From Peptoniphilus sp. KCTC 25270 (GTDB lineage: Bacteria; Bacillota; Clostridia; Tissierellales; Peptoniphilaceae): a DNA stretch of 64,000 bases. Position 1 is the stretch's first letter. Each line of letters begins with the position of its first letter. Location of the stretch: assembly GCF_021012875.1 (NCBI RefSeq), contig NZ_JAJMZJ010000003.1, positions 216,675-280,674 of the forward strand, read 5' to 3'. Positions 34,301-42,954 of the stretch are shown piece after piece. The notes under the pieces were generated by a model. The model saw only the letters and a program-made list of their open reading frames with translations, searched no databases and had not been told where the DNA came from. The position numbers and the translations under genes were made by a program.

Positions 34301-36421
34301 TTAGATTGCACAAGGACTATAGCCACAATCTTGACATTCTGCACATCCACCGGAATGGTTCATATGTCCACCACACATTGGGCAGGTGTCTGGATCTTCC
34401 ATCATTTGATGAGCAATTTCACGATTCAGTTCATCTTGTAATTCTTGAATTCGCCCTTTTTTGCTCTTTTCTGTAGAAAGAATTCCTGAGCGAGCACATC
34501 CATCTCGATAAATGGTTACTCCTTTTAATCCCTTTTCCCATGCATAAACATATAGATTTTCTACATCTTCCACTGTAAATTCATTTGGTACATTTACAGT
34601 AGAGGAAATGGAAGCATCAATAAATTGTTGCCATGTAGCTTGTACATCAATACGATCTTTGTAATTTAAGTTTTCCGTTGTAATGATATAATCTGGCAAA
34701 TCTTCTTCATGGGAGATATTCAAAGCTTCCATTAAGTCTTTGATGATTTGTGTATAAACCGTATAATAGGTATCTTCTACATGAAGAGATTCTGATTTTC
34801 TTGTATAAGAAATTTGGAAAATCGGTTCTACTCCATTGCTACAACCAATTAAAGTCGAAATGGATCCCGTTGGAGCGATGGTTAAAACTTGGGAGTTTCT
34901 CAAACCATGTTCTTCAATCAAAGCCAACACATCTGGATCGGCATTGGATTGTAGGAATTTTGATGCCAATACTTTTTCCCTGCGGTAGCGAGGGAATGTT
35001 CCGTCTTTTTCTGCCAATAAAGCCGATTGACGCAAAGCCTCATTTACTAGGCAACGGCCAATTTGATTGATTAAGTTTAAGGACTCTGGAGAACCGTAAC
35101 GAATTCCCATTTTAATAAACATATCTGCCACGCCCATAATTCCTAAACCAATTTGGCGTAATTCTTTTGATAATTCTCTTTGTTGCTCCAATGGGTGCAA
35201 TTGCATATTCTCATCTAAAACTTCATTTAGATAGATGACTCCATCTCGCACCAATTGACCAAAAGATTCAAACTCAAAGCGAGCGTATTTACTGAAAGGA
35301 TTTTTTACAAATTCTCCTAAGTTGATACTCGCAAGGTTACAAGATCCAAAAGCTGGCAATGGTTCCTCTGCACAGGGATTTACTCCTGCGTATTCAAAGG
35401 TATCGTCTTCACTCATTAAATGCCAAGAGTTAATGCGATCCTTAAACAAAATTCCTGGTTCTGCCATTTCCCAATTATTAAAAGCCAAATTTTTCAACAT
35501 TTCTCGGGCTTCTACTTTTTCACGAATCTTTTCTCCTGTAGACTCCACATCGAAGGAAAGTTTAAAGTCTTTTCCTTCTTTGTAAGCCTTAAAGAATTCA
35601 TCGCTACAATTTACAGAAATATTGGCACTGGTTACCTTATCCAAATCTTTTTTTACATTAATAAAATCCATAATGTCTGGATGATTGCAATCCATATTCA
35701 ACATTAAAGCGCCGCGACGGCCACGCATTCCAATTAGAGAAGTTGTTAAAGAATATAGATCCATAAAACTTACGGCTCCTGTTGTTGTGGAAGCTGCATT
35801 GTTTACCTTCGCACCCTTTGGACGCAATTTATTCAAAGTCAATCCAACGCCGCCGCCATAGCTATAAGTTCTTGCCATCCATTTGGCCGTATCGTAAATG
35901 GACTCAATGTTGTCCTCTACTTGTGGCATTACATAGCAGTTACTTAAGGTAATTTTCTTACCCATTTTATCCAATCCACGACCTGCTAAAATACGACCTG
36001 CAGGCATAAATTGTTTGTTGGCAATGGCCTTTTTAATTTGATTGTTTCCGCCACTTACTCGGTCCAAAAATCCTTCAAAAGACTCGTTGTCATAGCGATA
36101 TTTCTTCTCGTAAATATCTCTTTGCAAATCGGTCATATTCCATCCATGTTCTCTTAAACGAGTTCTTTCTTCTCGATATAGGATGTATTTTTTCGCCACG
36201 TCTGGACGTACGCGCATCAATGCAAGCTCTACATTGTCTTGAATGGACTCAATGTCTACAATCGCACTCTCTCCCAATTCTGCCACTACAGCATCTGTTA
36301 CAGACTGAGCAACTTCTTCGTCCACTCCTTTATCCGTTTCCTTCATTGCTTTTTGTACAGCAATTTTAATTTTTGACGGATCAAAATCGACTACATCACC
36401 GTTTCTCTTACGTACCTCCAT
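34301..36421 (-). CDS. nrdJ: Adenosylcobalamin-dependent ribonucleotide reductase (class II)
   Basis: A 706-residue enzyme that makes deoxyribonucleotides using B12. An ATP-cone is at residues 1-90 ('VRKRNGDVVDFDPSKIKIAV'). The core has 'TLSNCYVMP', 'NPCAEEPLPAFGSCNLASIN' (active-site Cys-x-Glu pair) and 'APTGSISTLIGCSNGVEP'. The C-terminal tail has Cys pairs 'CPMCGGHMNHSGGC' and 'CQDCGYSPC', a zinc-ribbon and redox tail. The ATG at 36421 follows AAGGAAGG; an ATG 21 codons upstream overlaps the regulatory sites. Two NrdR-type boxes precede it. It is oxygen-independent but needs B12; no cobalamin riboswitch is visible. Confidence 0.95.
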   Translation of the reverse strand: MEVRKRNGDVVDFDPSKIKIAVQKAMKETDKGVDEEVAQSVTDAVVAELGESAIVDIESIQDNVELALMRVRPDVAKKYILYREERTRLREHGWNMTDLQRDIYEKKYRYDNESFEGFLDRVSGGNNQIKKAIANKQFMPAGRILAGRGLDKMGKKITLSNCYVMPQVEDNIESIYDTAKWMARTYSYGGGVGLTLNKLRPKGAKVNNAASTTTGAVSFMDLYSLTTSLIGMRGRRGALMLNMDCNHPDIMDFINVKKDLDKVTSANISVNCSDEFFKAYKEGKDFKLSFDVESTGEKIREKVEAREMLKNLAFNNWEMAEPGILFKDRINSWHLMSEDDTFEYAGVNPCAEEPLPAFGSCNLASINLGEFVKNPFSKYARFEFESFGQLVRDGVIYLNEVLDENMQLHPLEQQRELSKELRQIGLGIMGVADMFIKMGIRYGSPESLNLINQIGRCLVNEALRQSALLAEKDGTFPRYRREKVLASKFLQSNADPDVLALIEEHGLRNSQVLTIAPTGSISTLIGCSNGVEPIFQISYTRKSESLHVEDTYYTVYTQIIKDLMEALNISHEEDLPDYIITTENLNYKDRIDVQATWQQFIDASISSTVNVPNEFTVEDVENLYVYAWEKGLKGVTIYRDGCARSGILSTEKSKKGRIQELQDELNREIAHQMMEDPDTCPMCGGHMNHSGGCAECQDCGYSPCAI

Positions 36422-36476
36422 GAAACAACCTTCCTTTCTCCTTAAATCATAAGCATTCCTTCGATTTATCCCTATG

Positions 36477-36508
36477 TTATCCACAATTTATCAACATATT
36501 GTGGTTAA
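36477..36508 (-). promoter_or_regulatory. DnaA-box-like words at the nrdJ promoter
   Basis: TTATCCACA (36477-36485) is a perfect consensus DnaA box. TTATCAACA (36488-36496) and the reverse word TTAACCACA (36508-36500) differ by one base each. They overlap NrdR box A. The evidence is only sequence matching; a single perfect 9-mer is expected by chance in a window of this size. Confidence 0.4.
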
Positions 36509-36536
36509 TTTCTTTTTCGAAATCTACATATAGTAT
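36489..36536 (-). promoter_or_regulatory. Tandem NrdR-type boxes upstream of nrdJ
   Basis: On the minus strand, box A is CCACAATATGTTGATA (36504-36489) and box B is ATACTATATGTAGATT (36536-36521), spaced 16 bp so the cores are 32 bp apart, three helical turns. The cores read CAATATGTTG and CTATATGTAG. TATACT (36537-36532) overlaps box B as a possible -10. This is the arrangement expected of NrdR repression, about 70-115 bp before the start codon. Confidence 0.7.
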
Positions 36537-36590
36537 AGTACTACATGTGAGCCCTAGGTTCAATAGGAATTTTTACAAAATAACTATTGA

Positions 36591-37184
36591 TTAAAGATCT
36601 TCGTCATAGGTCTTCAAATTGTACTGTTCCACTAAATGTAGCAGAGAATCCCCATAACGAGGATTGGTACTATATCCTGCTTTGTACAGATTTTGAGCAT
36701 ATTCCTCTGGAGAGGCAGCCTCCCTTACAATAGAATAACGACTGGCTTTGCCAATTAAATTTCCGTAGTCCTGGAAACTTTCTTTTACAGAATCATAGAC
36801 CCGGAAATAGTCTTCCACAGAAACTCGCTCTCCATCATATATTTCATCGGTATTTAAGGAAACGCCATTCTCTTTCGTTCCTTTGATCCCAAAATAATTA
36901 TTGTATTCTTTTGATAAAACACTTTCTCCATAATTGGATTCCAATGCCGCTTGCGCCAAGATAATAGAAGGATAGAGGCCGTGTTTTTTTCCTTCTTTTT
37001 GGGCGTAAGGAGCCATTTTTTGAAAAAATTCCTCTCGGTTGTTAATGGGAAATTCTGGGTTCGAAGGAATCGCAAAATTCATTACCAAAACAAACAAGCC
37101 CATTACCATAACCAAAGATAGAAGCAAAAAGCCTATGGTTCCTCTTTGTCTTTTTTGTTTTTTTCTTCTTGTTGCTTTTTTCAT
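36591..37184 (-). CDS. Membrane-anchored glucosaminidase (FlgJ/LytF-type cell wall hydrolase)
   Basis: A 197-residue protein with a Lys/Arg-rich N-terminus and one transmembrane anchor (about residues 18-42, 'GTIGFLLLSLVMVMGLFVLV'). The remainder is a glucosaminidase domain: 'HGLYPSIILAQAALESNYGES' with the catalytic Glu of 'ALESNYG', 'NNYFGIKG', 'RVYDSVKESFQDYGNLI' and 'YAQNLYKAGYSTNP'. It cuts glycan strands outside the membrane. The ATG at 37184 is preferred (GGAGG 5 bp before); two ATGs upstream are less well placed. Confidence 0.9.
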   Translation of the reverse strand: MKKATRRKKQKRQRGTIGFLLLSLVMVMGLFVLVMNFAIPSNPEFPINNREEFFQKMAPYAQKEGKKHGLYPSIILAQAALESNYGESVLSKEYNNYFGIKGTKENGVSLNTDEIYDGERVSVEDYFRVYDSVKESFQDYGNLIGKASRYSIVREAASPEEYAQNLYKAGYSTNPRYGDSLLHLVEQYNLKTYDEDL

Positions 37185-37221
37185 TTTCTCCTCCATATCT
37201 CCCATCTATACCCATTTCCAC

Positions 37222-37245
37222 AAAAAAAGAGACCCGACTCGGGCC
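37222..37245 (-). terminator. Terminator of nhaC
   Basis: GACCCG (37231-37236) with CGGGCC (37240-37245) including one G-U pair, 3-nt loop, then TCTTTTTTTG on the minus strand. Confidence 0.82.
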
Positions 37246-37263
37246 CCTTTCTTAAAATTTCCA

Positions 37264-38697
37264 TTAGTCAATGTGAACAATTGTGTCTGGATCGTCTTTT
37301 GCCCAGAATACGTTTTGTCCAATGGCTGTTAAAATAATGGTTACAATTGGCATGGCAATATTAAATACCGCAAATGGTAAATACTCGAAAGTAGAAACCT
37401 TCAATACCCCTGTTAGATAAACCCCGCAAGTGTTCCATGGAATCAAAGCTGAAGTTACTGTACCAGAAGCTTCCAATGTGGCAGATAATAATTTAGGATG
37501 CAATCCACGCTCAGCATATACTGGAGCATACATACGTCCTGGAACCACAATAGAAATATATTGTTCTGGCATAGTGATATTGGATAGGAAACAAGTAAAG
37601 ATCGTAGCGGAAACCAAACCAGTTACGGATTTTACTCCACCCAATACGGCATGAATAATTGCCTCTAATTGTCCTGTTCTCTCTGCAATTCCACCAAACA
37701 TCATGGCGATAATTGTTAAAGAAATAGAACTCATCATACCCATAAGTCCACCGGCTGTTAATAGGCTATCCAAAGCTTCAATCCCCGTTTCAGAAACGAA
37801 CCCATCTTTCCCTGCAGAAAGAATTATACCAAAATCAATATCTTGGAAAATAGGTCCCATAATTGCAGCCACAATAATACCAATGGCAATTCCTGGTAAG
37901 GCAGGCATTTTGAAAGCAATACTTACAATTACAATTACTGGTGGCAATAGTAACAAGGGAGAGATATTAAAGCTGTCGCTTAGCCCTTGTTGCAATTCCA
38001 CTACAGCAGAAGTATCAGCTCCTGCAACATTGTAACGAGTTGTCATAATACCAAAGAAAACCAAAGCGATAATATAAGAAATAATTGTTGGTTTTGCCAT
38101 GGCTTTAATATGAGTAAATACATCGGTCCCTGCCATAGCTGGCGCTAAGTTGGTTGTATCAGAAAGTGGACTCATTTTGTCCCCAAAATAAGCTCCTGAA
38201 ATAACCGCACCGGCCGCCACTGGCAATGGAATTCCCATACCTTGTGCAATACCCATTAAGGCGATACCCATGGTACCAGCCGTACCCCAACTAGATCCTG
38301 TAGCAATCGATGTAATAGAACAAATCAATACGGCAGCTACCAAAAAGATCGATGGTTTCAAAATCATAAGTCCATAATAAATCATAGATGGTACAACGCC
38401 TGCTGTAATCCATACCCCTACAAGGATACCAATTACCGCCAAAATAATAATAGATTGTAAGGCCTGTGTAATACCTTTTACCATGGAAGATTCAATATCT
38501 CCCCATGTATAACCAATTTTTAACGCCATAAGAGCGGCAATAATTACCCCAATAAACATTGGCATATGTGGATCCACTTCAAATACAATAATGGATACAA
38601 ACATAATGGCAATAAGCACAATAAACGTAATTAACGCTTCCCCTAAAGTCGCCTTACGCGGATTGTAAGCTCCTTGGTTTTTGTTGTGTTCTGTCAT
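37264..38697 (-). CDS. nhaC: NhaC-type Na+/H+ antiporter
   Basis: A 477-residue protein with about 12 membrane segments. 'SSWGTAGTMGIALMGIAQGMG' (near residues 135-155), 'GAVISGAYFGDKMSPLSDTTNLAPA' and the C-terminal 'LIPWNTCGVYLTGVLKV' are NhaC family hallmarks, and the 'GDKMSPLSDTTN' block is in the transport core. It should exchange cytoplasmic Na+ for H+; related proteins exchange malate/lactate or tyrosine-type substrates, so other exchange is possible. The leader contains a 6-bp hairpin and an upstream inverted repeat. Confidence 0.92.
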   Translation of the reverse strand: MTEHNKNQGAYNPRKATLGEALITFIVLIAIMFVSIIVFEVDPHMPMFIGVIIAALMALKIGYTWGDIESSMVKGITQALQSIIILAVIGILVGVWITAGVVPSMIYYGLMILKPSIFLVAAVLICSITSIATGSSWGTAGTMGIALMGIAQGMGIPLPVAAGAVISGAYFGDKMSPLSDTTNLAPAMAGTDVFTHIKAMAKPTIISYIIALVFFGIMTTRYNVAGADTSAVVELQQGLSDSFNISPLLLLPPVIVIVSIAFKMPALPGIAIGIIVAAIMGPIFQDIDFGIILSAGKDGFVSETGIEALDSLLTAGGLMGMMSSISLTIIAMMFGGIAERTGQLEAIIHAVLGGVKSVTGLVSATIFTCFLSNITMPEQYISIVVPGRMYAPVYAERGLHPKLLSATLEASGTVTSALIPWNTCGVYLTGVLKVSTFEYLPFAVFNIAMPIVTIILTAIGQNVFWAKDDPDTIVHID

Positions 38698-38711
38698 ATT
38701 TTCCCCCTTCT

Positions 38712-38799
38712 ACGCTACAAGGATAGCGTTTTTATTCTGTATTTTTATTATACCTTCAAACAATCTAGAATGTCTATAAATCTATCATTATATTGATAG
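38712..38799 (-). promoter_or_regulatory. nhaC promoter, operator-like repeat and leader hairpin
   Basis: On the minus strand TAGACA (38776-38771), 18-bp spacer, TATAAT (38752-38747). Upstream, CTATCA (38782-38787) and TGATAG (38794-38799) form an inverted repeat around 6 bp. In the leader ACGCTA (38712-38717) pairs with TAGCGT (38724-38729), ending just before the AAGGGGG ribosome binding site. Confidence 0.55.
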
Positions 38800-39043
38800 T
38801 AAAAATTACAAAATTTTATAAAGAAAAGAAAATTTATTGATTTAATTTTTATATATTAAAATTTCATAAGAAGTTTTTCCGTTTTTAGGAAAACTTTTTC
38901 CTTTCTTTTTTCGACAAATTACAGAGTTTTTATGGAATATATACAATATGCAATGCCCTGTCATCTGTTCACTTTTCTATATATTTTCCTTTCTTTGAAA
39001 ATATATAGAAAAAACGTTGTTTCAATTTATTAAATATTAAAAA

Positions 39044-39067
39044 AATAAGCTGCCAGGGCAGCTTATT
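39044..39067 (-). terminator. Terminator of the mnmA-MaoC operon
   Basis: AATAAGCTGC (39044-39053) with GCAGCTTATT (39058-39067), loop CAGG, followed by seven T residues on the minus strand. Confidence 0.88.
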
Positions 39068-39085
39068 GAAATTTGATGTTTTTTC

Positions 39086-39143
39086 AAAAATTTCTTTTCT
39101 TATGAAAATTTTCCTAAAACTTTTAACAAGAAAAGAAATTTTT
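39086..39143. repeat. 16-bp perfect inverted repeat downstream of the MaoC-like gene
   Basis: AAAAATTTCTTTTCTT (39086-39101) pairs with AAGAAAAGAAATTTTT (39128-39143) across a 26-nt loop. It lies between the MaoC stop and the true terminator. Confidence 0.75.
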
Positions 39144-39168
39144 TAATTGTAGTATTTTATCTTGGATT

Positions 39169-39612
39169 TTATTCCACGTCTTCGGAAGCAGCAATTAAAG
39201 AAGAGGAGTTCATAATCATAACCAATTCGTCTTTTTCATCTTTTACTACCATTTCAAAAAATACAGTACCTTTGGATCCGTCGTCATAGGGAACAATTTT
39301 TGTAATGGTTACCACTCCATATAACATCATATCTGGATAAACGGGTTTGTGCCATTTTAAGTCTTGGATTCCCTTTCCTGCAATTACGCCTTTTTCGTCA
39401 TGTTTTAGATGAACGTATTGTCCCCAACAAGCAGATGTTGCGTGAAATCCTGAGGCAATAATTCCACCAAAGCGTGATTTTTTGGCTTCTTCTTCATCAA
39501 CGTGAATAGGTCTTGGATCAAAGACTTTTGCAAAGGATATAATTTCTTCTTTGGATAGAGAAATGGGCTCCAAGGGGAATTCCATTCCTACTTTATAGTC
39601 ATTTAGATACAT
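39169..39612 (-). CDS. MaoC-like hotdog dehydratase
   Basis: A 147-residue single-hotdog protein. The hydratase motif is 'FDPRPIHVDEEEAKKSRFGG', where the Asp and His of D-x-x-P-x-H match the catalytic pair of R-specific enoyl-CoA hydratases, followed by 'IASGFHATSACWG'. It likely acts on an acyl-CoA; the specific chain is unknown. It is 11 bp downstream of mnmA with an AAGGAGGAA site. The link to tRNA thiolation is probably only operon sharing. Confidence 0.85.
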   Translation of the reverse strand: MYLNDYKVGMEFPLEPISLSKEEIISFAKVFDPRPIHVDEEEAKKSRFGGIIASGFHATSACWGQYVHLKHDEKGVIAGKGIQDLKWHKPVYPDMMLYGVVTITKIVPYDDGSKGTVFFEMVVKDEKDELVMIMNSSSLIAASEDVE

Positions 39613-39623
39613 ATTCTTCCTCC

Positions 39624-40700
39624 TTAAAATGATTCTACTATGGTTCCGCCACCGATTACCAAATCTCCATCATATACAACAACGGCTTGTCCTTTGGTTA
39701 CGGCTCGTTTTGGCTCTAAAAAGTCCAATCGAATTCGGTCTTTTTCTACTGTCAATTTTGCTGGGGTTTCCTTTTGATGGTAACGAGTTCTTGCCATAAC
39801 TTGAATTTCTTCCTTTGGCTCTTCTCGACTTACCCAGGTCCAGTCTTTTGCGTAAAGTCCTTGGGAAAATAGCTCTTTCTCCGGCCCTACGGTTACAGTG
39901 TTCTTTTCCATGTCTTTTTCTGTTACATAAACAGGGTGACCGGCGGCTACGCCCAATCCTTTTCTTTGACCAATGGTATAGCCAACAGCTCCAGAATGTT
40001 TGCCTAAAATTTCTCCCTTTGAATTGAGAATATTTCCCTCTTCATAGGTTTTCCCTTGGTAGGATTCTAAGAAGGATTTATAATCTCCGTCTGGAACAAA
40101 ACAGATGTCTTGGCTATCGTGTTTTTTTGCGTTGATCATTTCTGCTTCTTCTGCGATTTTTCGTACGGTTTCTTTGTCCATTCCTCCAAGAGGCAATAAA
40201 GTATGGGCCAATTGATCTTGGGTCATGGAATAAAGTACGTAGGACTGATCTTTTTTCTCATCGAGTCCTTTTTTTAGTTGATAGCGTCCCGTTTTTTCGT
40301 CCTTTACAATCTGTGCATAATGTCCCGTTGCAATGTAATCGCAATCCAATTCTTTGGCTCGTTCGTATAGACGATCGAATTTCAAATATCGATTGCAATC
40401 GATACAAGGATTGGGCGTTAAACCCGCTTCATAGGCTTGAACGAATTTTTCTACCACTTTTTCTTCAAATTCAGGAGAAAAATCATAGACAAAATAGTCA
40501 ATTCCTAATTTATAGGCTACCATTCTAGCATCGTCAATATCATCTAAACTACAACAGGTATGGGAATTTTTCTTCCCTACCAAATCATTTTCGTACAATT
40601 TCATCGTTACGCCAATTACATCATGGCCTTGTTCTTTTAGTAAATAAGCCACTACAGAGCTATCTACGCCACCACTCATGGCAACAAGCACTCGACTCAT
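39624..40700 (-). CDS. mnmA: MnmA, tRNA-specific 2-thiouridylase
   Basis: A 358-residue enzyme that puts sulfur on U34 of tRNA-Lys, -Glu and -Gln. The PP-loop is 'AMSGGVDSSVVAYLLKEQGH' (residues 8-27). The catalytic cysteines lie in 'NPCIDCNRYLKF' (about residues 96-107) and 'DICFVPDGDY' (about residue 199). 'GAVGYTIGQRKGLGV' is conserved in the family. It overlaps the cysteine desulfurase upstream by 4 bp (ATGA type), so the sulfur donor is made with it. Confidence 0.96.
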   Translation of the reverse strand: MSRVLVAMSGGVDSSVVAYLLKEQGHDVIGVTMKLYENDLVGKKNSHTCCSLDDIDDARMVAYKLGIDYFVYDFSPEFEEKVVEKFVQAYEAGLTPNPCIDCNRYLKFDRLYERAKELDCDYIATGHYAQIVKDEKTGRYQLKKGLDEKKDQSYVLYSMTQDQLAHTLLPLGGMDKETVRKIAEEAEMINAKKHDSQDICFVPDGDYKSFLESYQGKTYEEGNILNSKGEILGKHSGAVGYTIGQRKGLGVAAGHPVYVTEKDMEKNTVTVGPEKELFSQGLYAKDWTWVSREEPKEEIQVMARTRYHQKETPAKLTVEKDRIRLDFLEPKRAVTKGQAVVVYDGDLVIGGGTIVESF

Positions 40701-41824
40701 TTCTTCCTCCGTTCTATTATTTCTTTCAAAGCTTCTCCAATGGATTCCATTTCTTCTATGGTATTTTCATGACTTAAAGTAATCCGCAAAGAAGCACTGT
40801 TTTCCAAGTGAATTCCTAAACTTTTTAATACGTGACTTTCCTCTAAAGCCCCTGCAGAACAGGCACTCCCCCCAGAGGCACAAATTCCTCTGCGATCCAA
40901 CTGAAACAAAAGTACGTCTCGATCGATTCCTTCGATTCGAAGATGGATGGAGTTTTCTGCCACACATTCTTGGGAAATCGTCCAATGGATTTCTGGAATG
41001 TCCTCGATTTTTTCTGTAAAATATTCTTTTAATTTTTGGATTTTTTTCTTTTTCTCTTCTAAATTGTCCTGTGCAATCTCCAAGGCCTTGGCCGAACCTA
41101 CAATAGAAGCCACATTTTCTGTGCCTCCTCGATATCCTCGTTCCTGTCCTCCGCCAAAAATCAACGGCTCTAGAGGGGTATCTTCCTTCGTAATCAAGAT
41201 TCCAATTCCCTTGGGACCGTTGAATTTATGGGGAGAAAGAGAAACGTAGTCAATTCCTATAAATTCTTTGGCCTCTCGATGGCCAATGGCTTGAATGGCA
41301 TCTACATGAAGAGGGATTTTGTAATTTTGAGCAATTTCTTTGATTTCAGAAATCCTTTGAATCGTTCCAATTTCATTATTGATCGCCATAACGCTAATTA
41401 AAAAGGTGTCCTCTTCTATAGCTCCTTTTACATCTTCTCCTTCAATTACTCCTTTTTCATTGGGAGGTAAGTACGTTACCCTTACCCCCTCTTTTTCCAA
41501 TTCTTCGCATTTAGATAAAACCGCCGGATGTTCAATGGAGGTTGTAATTATATGGTTTTTACCTTGCTTTTTTCCTAAGGCATAGGCACTTTCAATGGCC
41601 AAATTATCCGATTCCGTTCCACAACCTGTAAAATAGACATTTCGCATACGAACTTGGAAATAAGAAGCAATTTTCAAACGACTTTCATCCACTGCCTCTC
41701 TGGCTTTTCTTCCTTTCCTATGAAGACTAGAGGGATTTCCATATTCTTCGGTTAAATAAGGCATCATTTCCTCTAAAACCTTTGGATGTAGTTTTGTTGT
41801 TGCTCCGTGATCTACATATATCAT
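40697..41824 (-). CDS. Cysteine desulfurase (IscS/NifS-type) coupled to mnmA
   Basis: A 375-residue PLP enzyme of class I: 'YVDHGATTKLHP' start, PLP lysine in 'SLSPHKFNGPKGIG', and the mobile cysteine in 'GGSACSAGALEESHVL'. It differs clearly from SufS in this window. Pairing with mnmA by a 4-bp overlap suggests a dedicated sulfur source for tRNA thiolation, as with YrvO in Bacillus. There is only a weak ribosome binding site before 41824, and it lies 22 bp after the AlkD-like gene. Confidence 0.93.
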   Translation of the reverse strand: MIYVDHGATTKLHPKVLEEMMPYLTEEYGNPSSLHRKGRKAREAVDESRLKIASYFQVRMRNVYFTGCGTESDNLAIESAYALGKKQGKNHIITTSIEHPAVLSKCEELEKEGVRVTYLPPNEKGVIEGEDVKGAIEEDTFLISVMAINNEIGTIQRISEIKEIAQNYKIPLHVDAIQAIGHREAKEFIGIDYVSLSPHKFNGPKGIGILITKEDTPLEPLIFGGGQERGYRGGTENVASIVGSAKALEIAQDNLEEKKKKIQKLKEYFTEKIEDIPEIHWTISQECVAENSIHLRIEGIDRDVLLFQLDRRGICASGGSACSAGALEESHVLKSLGIHLENSASLRITLSHENTIEEMESIGEALKEIIERRKK

Positions 41825-41846
41825 AAGGACGCCTTTCTAATGGTTT

Positions 41847-42521
41847 CTACCGTTTATAATCTTTCAGTTTTTCTTTTAGTTCTTGGGAAATTCTTCTACT
41901 CTCTCTCGCCTTTTGAATGGATTTATTTTGTACCCAGGGAGAAAGAATCCGTTTTTTGTACAAATCAATGGTTTCCTCCTCATAGTAAAACAAGGCCTCT
42001 GCAAAAAACCAAGCAATGGCCATATTTACATAATAAAATTCAGAGGAAATCCCAGCCACCTCTCTCATCGCTTCTTTCCAAAAATCACTTTTCAAATGAA
42101 GCTTCATCATAAGTAAAATCCCGTAGCGAATGGTGTATTCCTCTGAAGAGCAAACCCATTTTTTTGCCAAATCCCATGTCGATTTCTTCTCTTTTTTAAA
42201 GGCCCTCGGAACGAATCCATCGGTTAATGCCCAATTGTCCAAATAGGGCAAAAGCGACTCAACCTTCTTCTGAGCCTGAAAAAAATTGTTTTCGTAGACC
42301 AAAATTTGGCAGTGTAGCTGATTTTCCTCATAATATTTATGGGGTAAATCTCCCAAGAATAATTCTACTTCTTCTCTTCTAGCCCACTCCTTGGCTATTC
42401 TCTTTATTTCAGGCATTCGAACCCCAATGATGGTATCTGGATCAATATTGGGAATGATTTTTTCTTGAAATTTTTTATATCCCTCATCTTTTTGAAAGAA
42501 CAGTTCTTCTTGGATATCCAT
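41847..42521 (-). CDS. AlkD-like DNA alkylation repair protein
   Basis: A 224-residue all-helical protein of HEAT-like repeats. 'IIGVRMPEIKRIAKEWAR' (about residues 31-48), 'LPYLDNWALTDGFVPRAF' with the Trp and Asp of the DNA-lesion site, and 'YYVNMAIAWFFAEALF' are AlkD family features. AlkD excises bulky or positively charged alkylated purines without base flipping. It overlaps the cupin gene stop/start by one base and precedes the desulfurase gene, so the set may be one transcript. Confidence 0.85.
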   Translation of the reverse strand: MDIQEELFFQKDEGYKKFQEKIIPNIDPDTIIGVRMPEIKRIAKEWARREEVELFLGDLPHKYYEENQLHCQILVYENNFFQAQKKVESLLPYLDNWALTDGFVPRAFKKEKKSTWDLAKKWVCSSEEYTIRYGILLMMKLHLKSDFWKEAMREVAGISSEFYYVNMAIAWFFAEALFYYEEETIDLYKKRILSPWVQNKSIQKARESRRISQELKEKLKDYKR

Positions 42522-42859
42522 TATTCCTCTTCAATAGGGAAAACCACTGTCAATAACATTTTAAAATCCATATCTCCATGAACAGAATGGGGCTTTTCTG
42601 CTGGCATCAAGAGGGTCTCCCCTTCTTTTACACGAAACTCATGGCCATCTACAACAAAGCGCCCTTCTCCCTCTAAAACATGAACCAAAGCATCTCCATT
42701 GGACCCATGGGTAGAAATCTCTTCTCCTGCTGAAAAAGCGAATAAAGTTAAACTTACGTAATGATTTTGAGCTAATGTTTTGCTTACTACTTGTCCTGGC
42801 AAAATATCAATTTGTTGAGACATTTTACAAACTTCTTCTATTGGATAATTTTTAATCAT
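42521..42859 (-). CDS. Cupin domain protein
   Basis: A 112-residue single-cupin beta-barrel. Metal-ligand motifs are 'EISTHGSNGDALVHVLEGEG' (cupin 1, although one usual His is replaced) and 'MPAEKPHSVHGD' (cupin 2). The substrate is unknown; small cupins of this type bind sugars or act as sensors. The stop/start overlap with the AlkD-like gene indicates coupling. The ATG has GGAG-type site AAGGAGCCC. Confidence 0.82.
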   Translation of the reverse strand: MIKNYPIEEVCKMSQQIDILPGQVVSKTLAQNHYVSLTLFAFSAGEEISTHGSNGDALVHVLEGEGRFVVDGHEFRVKEGETLLMPAEKPHSVHGDMDFKMLLTVVFPIEEE

Positions 42860-42921
42860 ATTGGGCTCCTTACTATATTTTACAATAATTTCCTTAACTT
42901 TATACCCTATTTTCCTTCAAA

Positions 42922-42951
42922 CTAAAAAACTCAAGGATTTCTCCCTGAGTT
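42922..42951 (-). terminator. Terminator of the EamA transporter gene
   Basis: AACTCAAGGA (42928-42937) with TCCCTGAGTT (42942-42951), one G-U pair, 4-nt loop, T run on the minus strand. It lies 3 bp after the gene's stop. Confidence 0.82.
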
Positions 42952-42954
42952 GAG

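Larger units (their letters stand above)
38800..39168. other. AT-rich intergenic region with repeated hairpin words
   Basis: No gene is visible here. Contents are the MaoC-operon terminator hairpin (39044-39067), a 16-bp perfect inverted repeat (39086-39143), a copy of the word AAGAAAAGAAAATTT at 38821-38835, and a bulged hairpin around TTTTTCCGTTTTTAGGAAAA at about 38871-38900. Several words recur with small changes. Confidence 0.55.

Noticed and set aside
34301..36560. Cobalamin riboswitch in front of the B12-dependent nrdJ
   Set aside because: The leader is too short and shows no B12-box-like sequence. NrdR-type boxes explain the region better.
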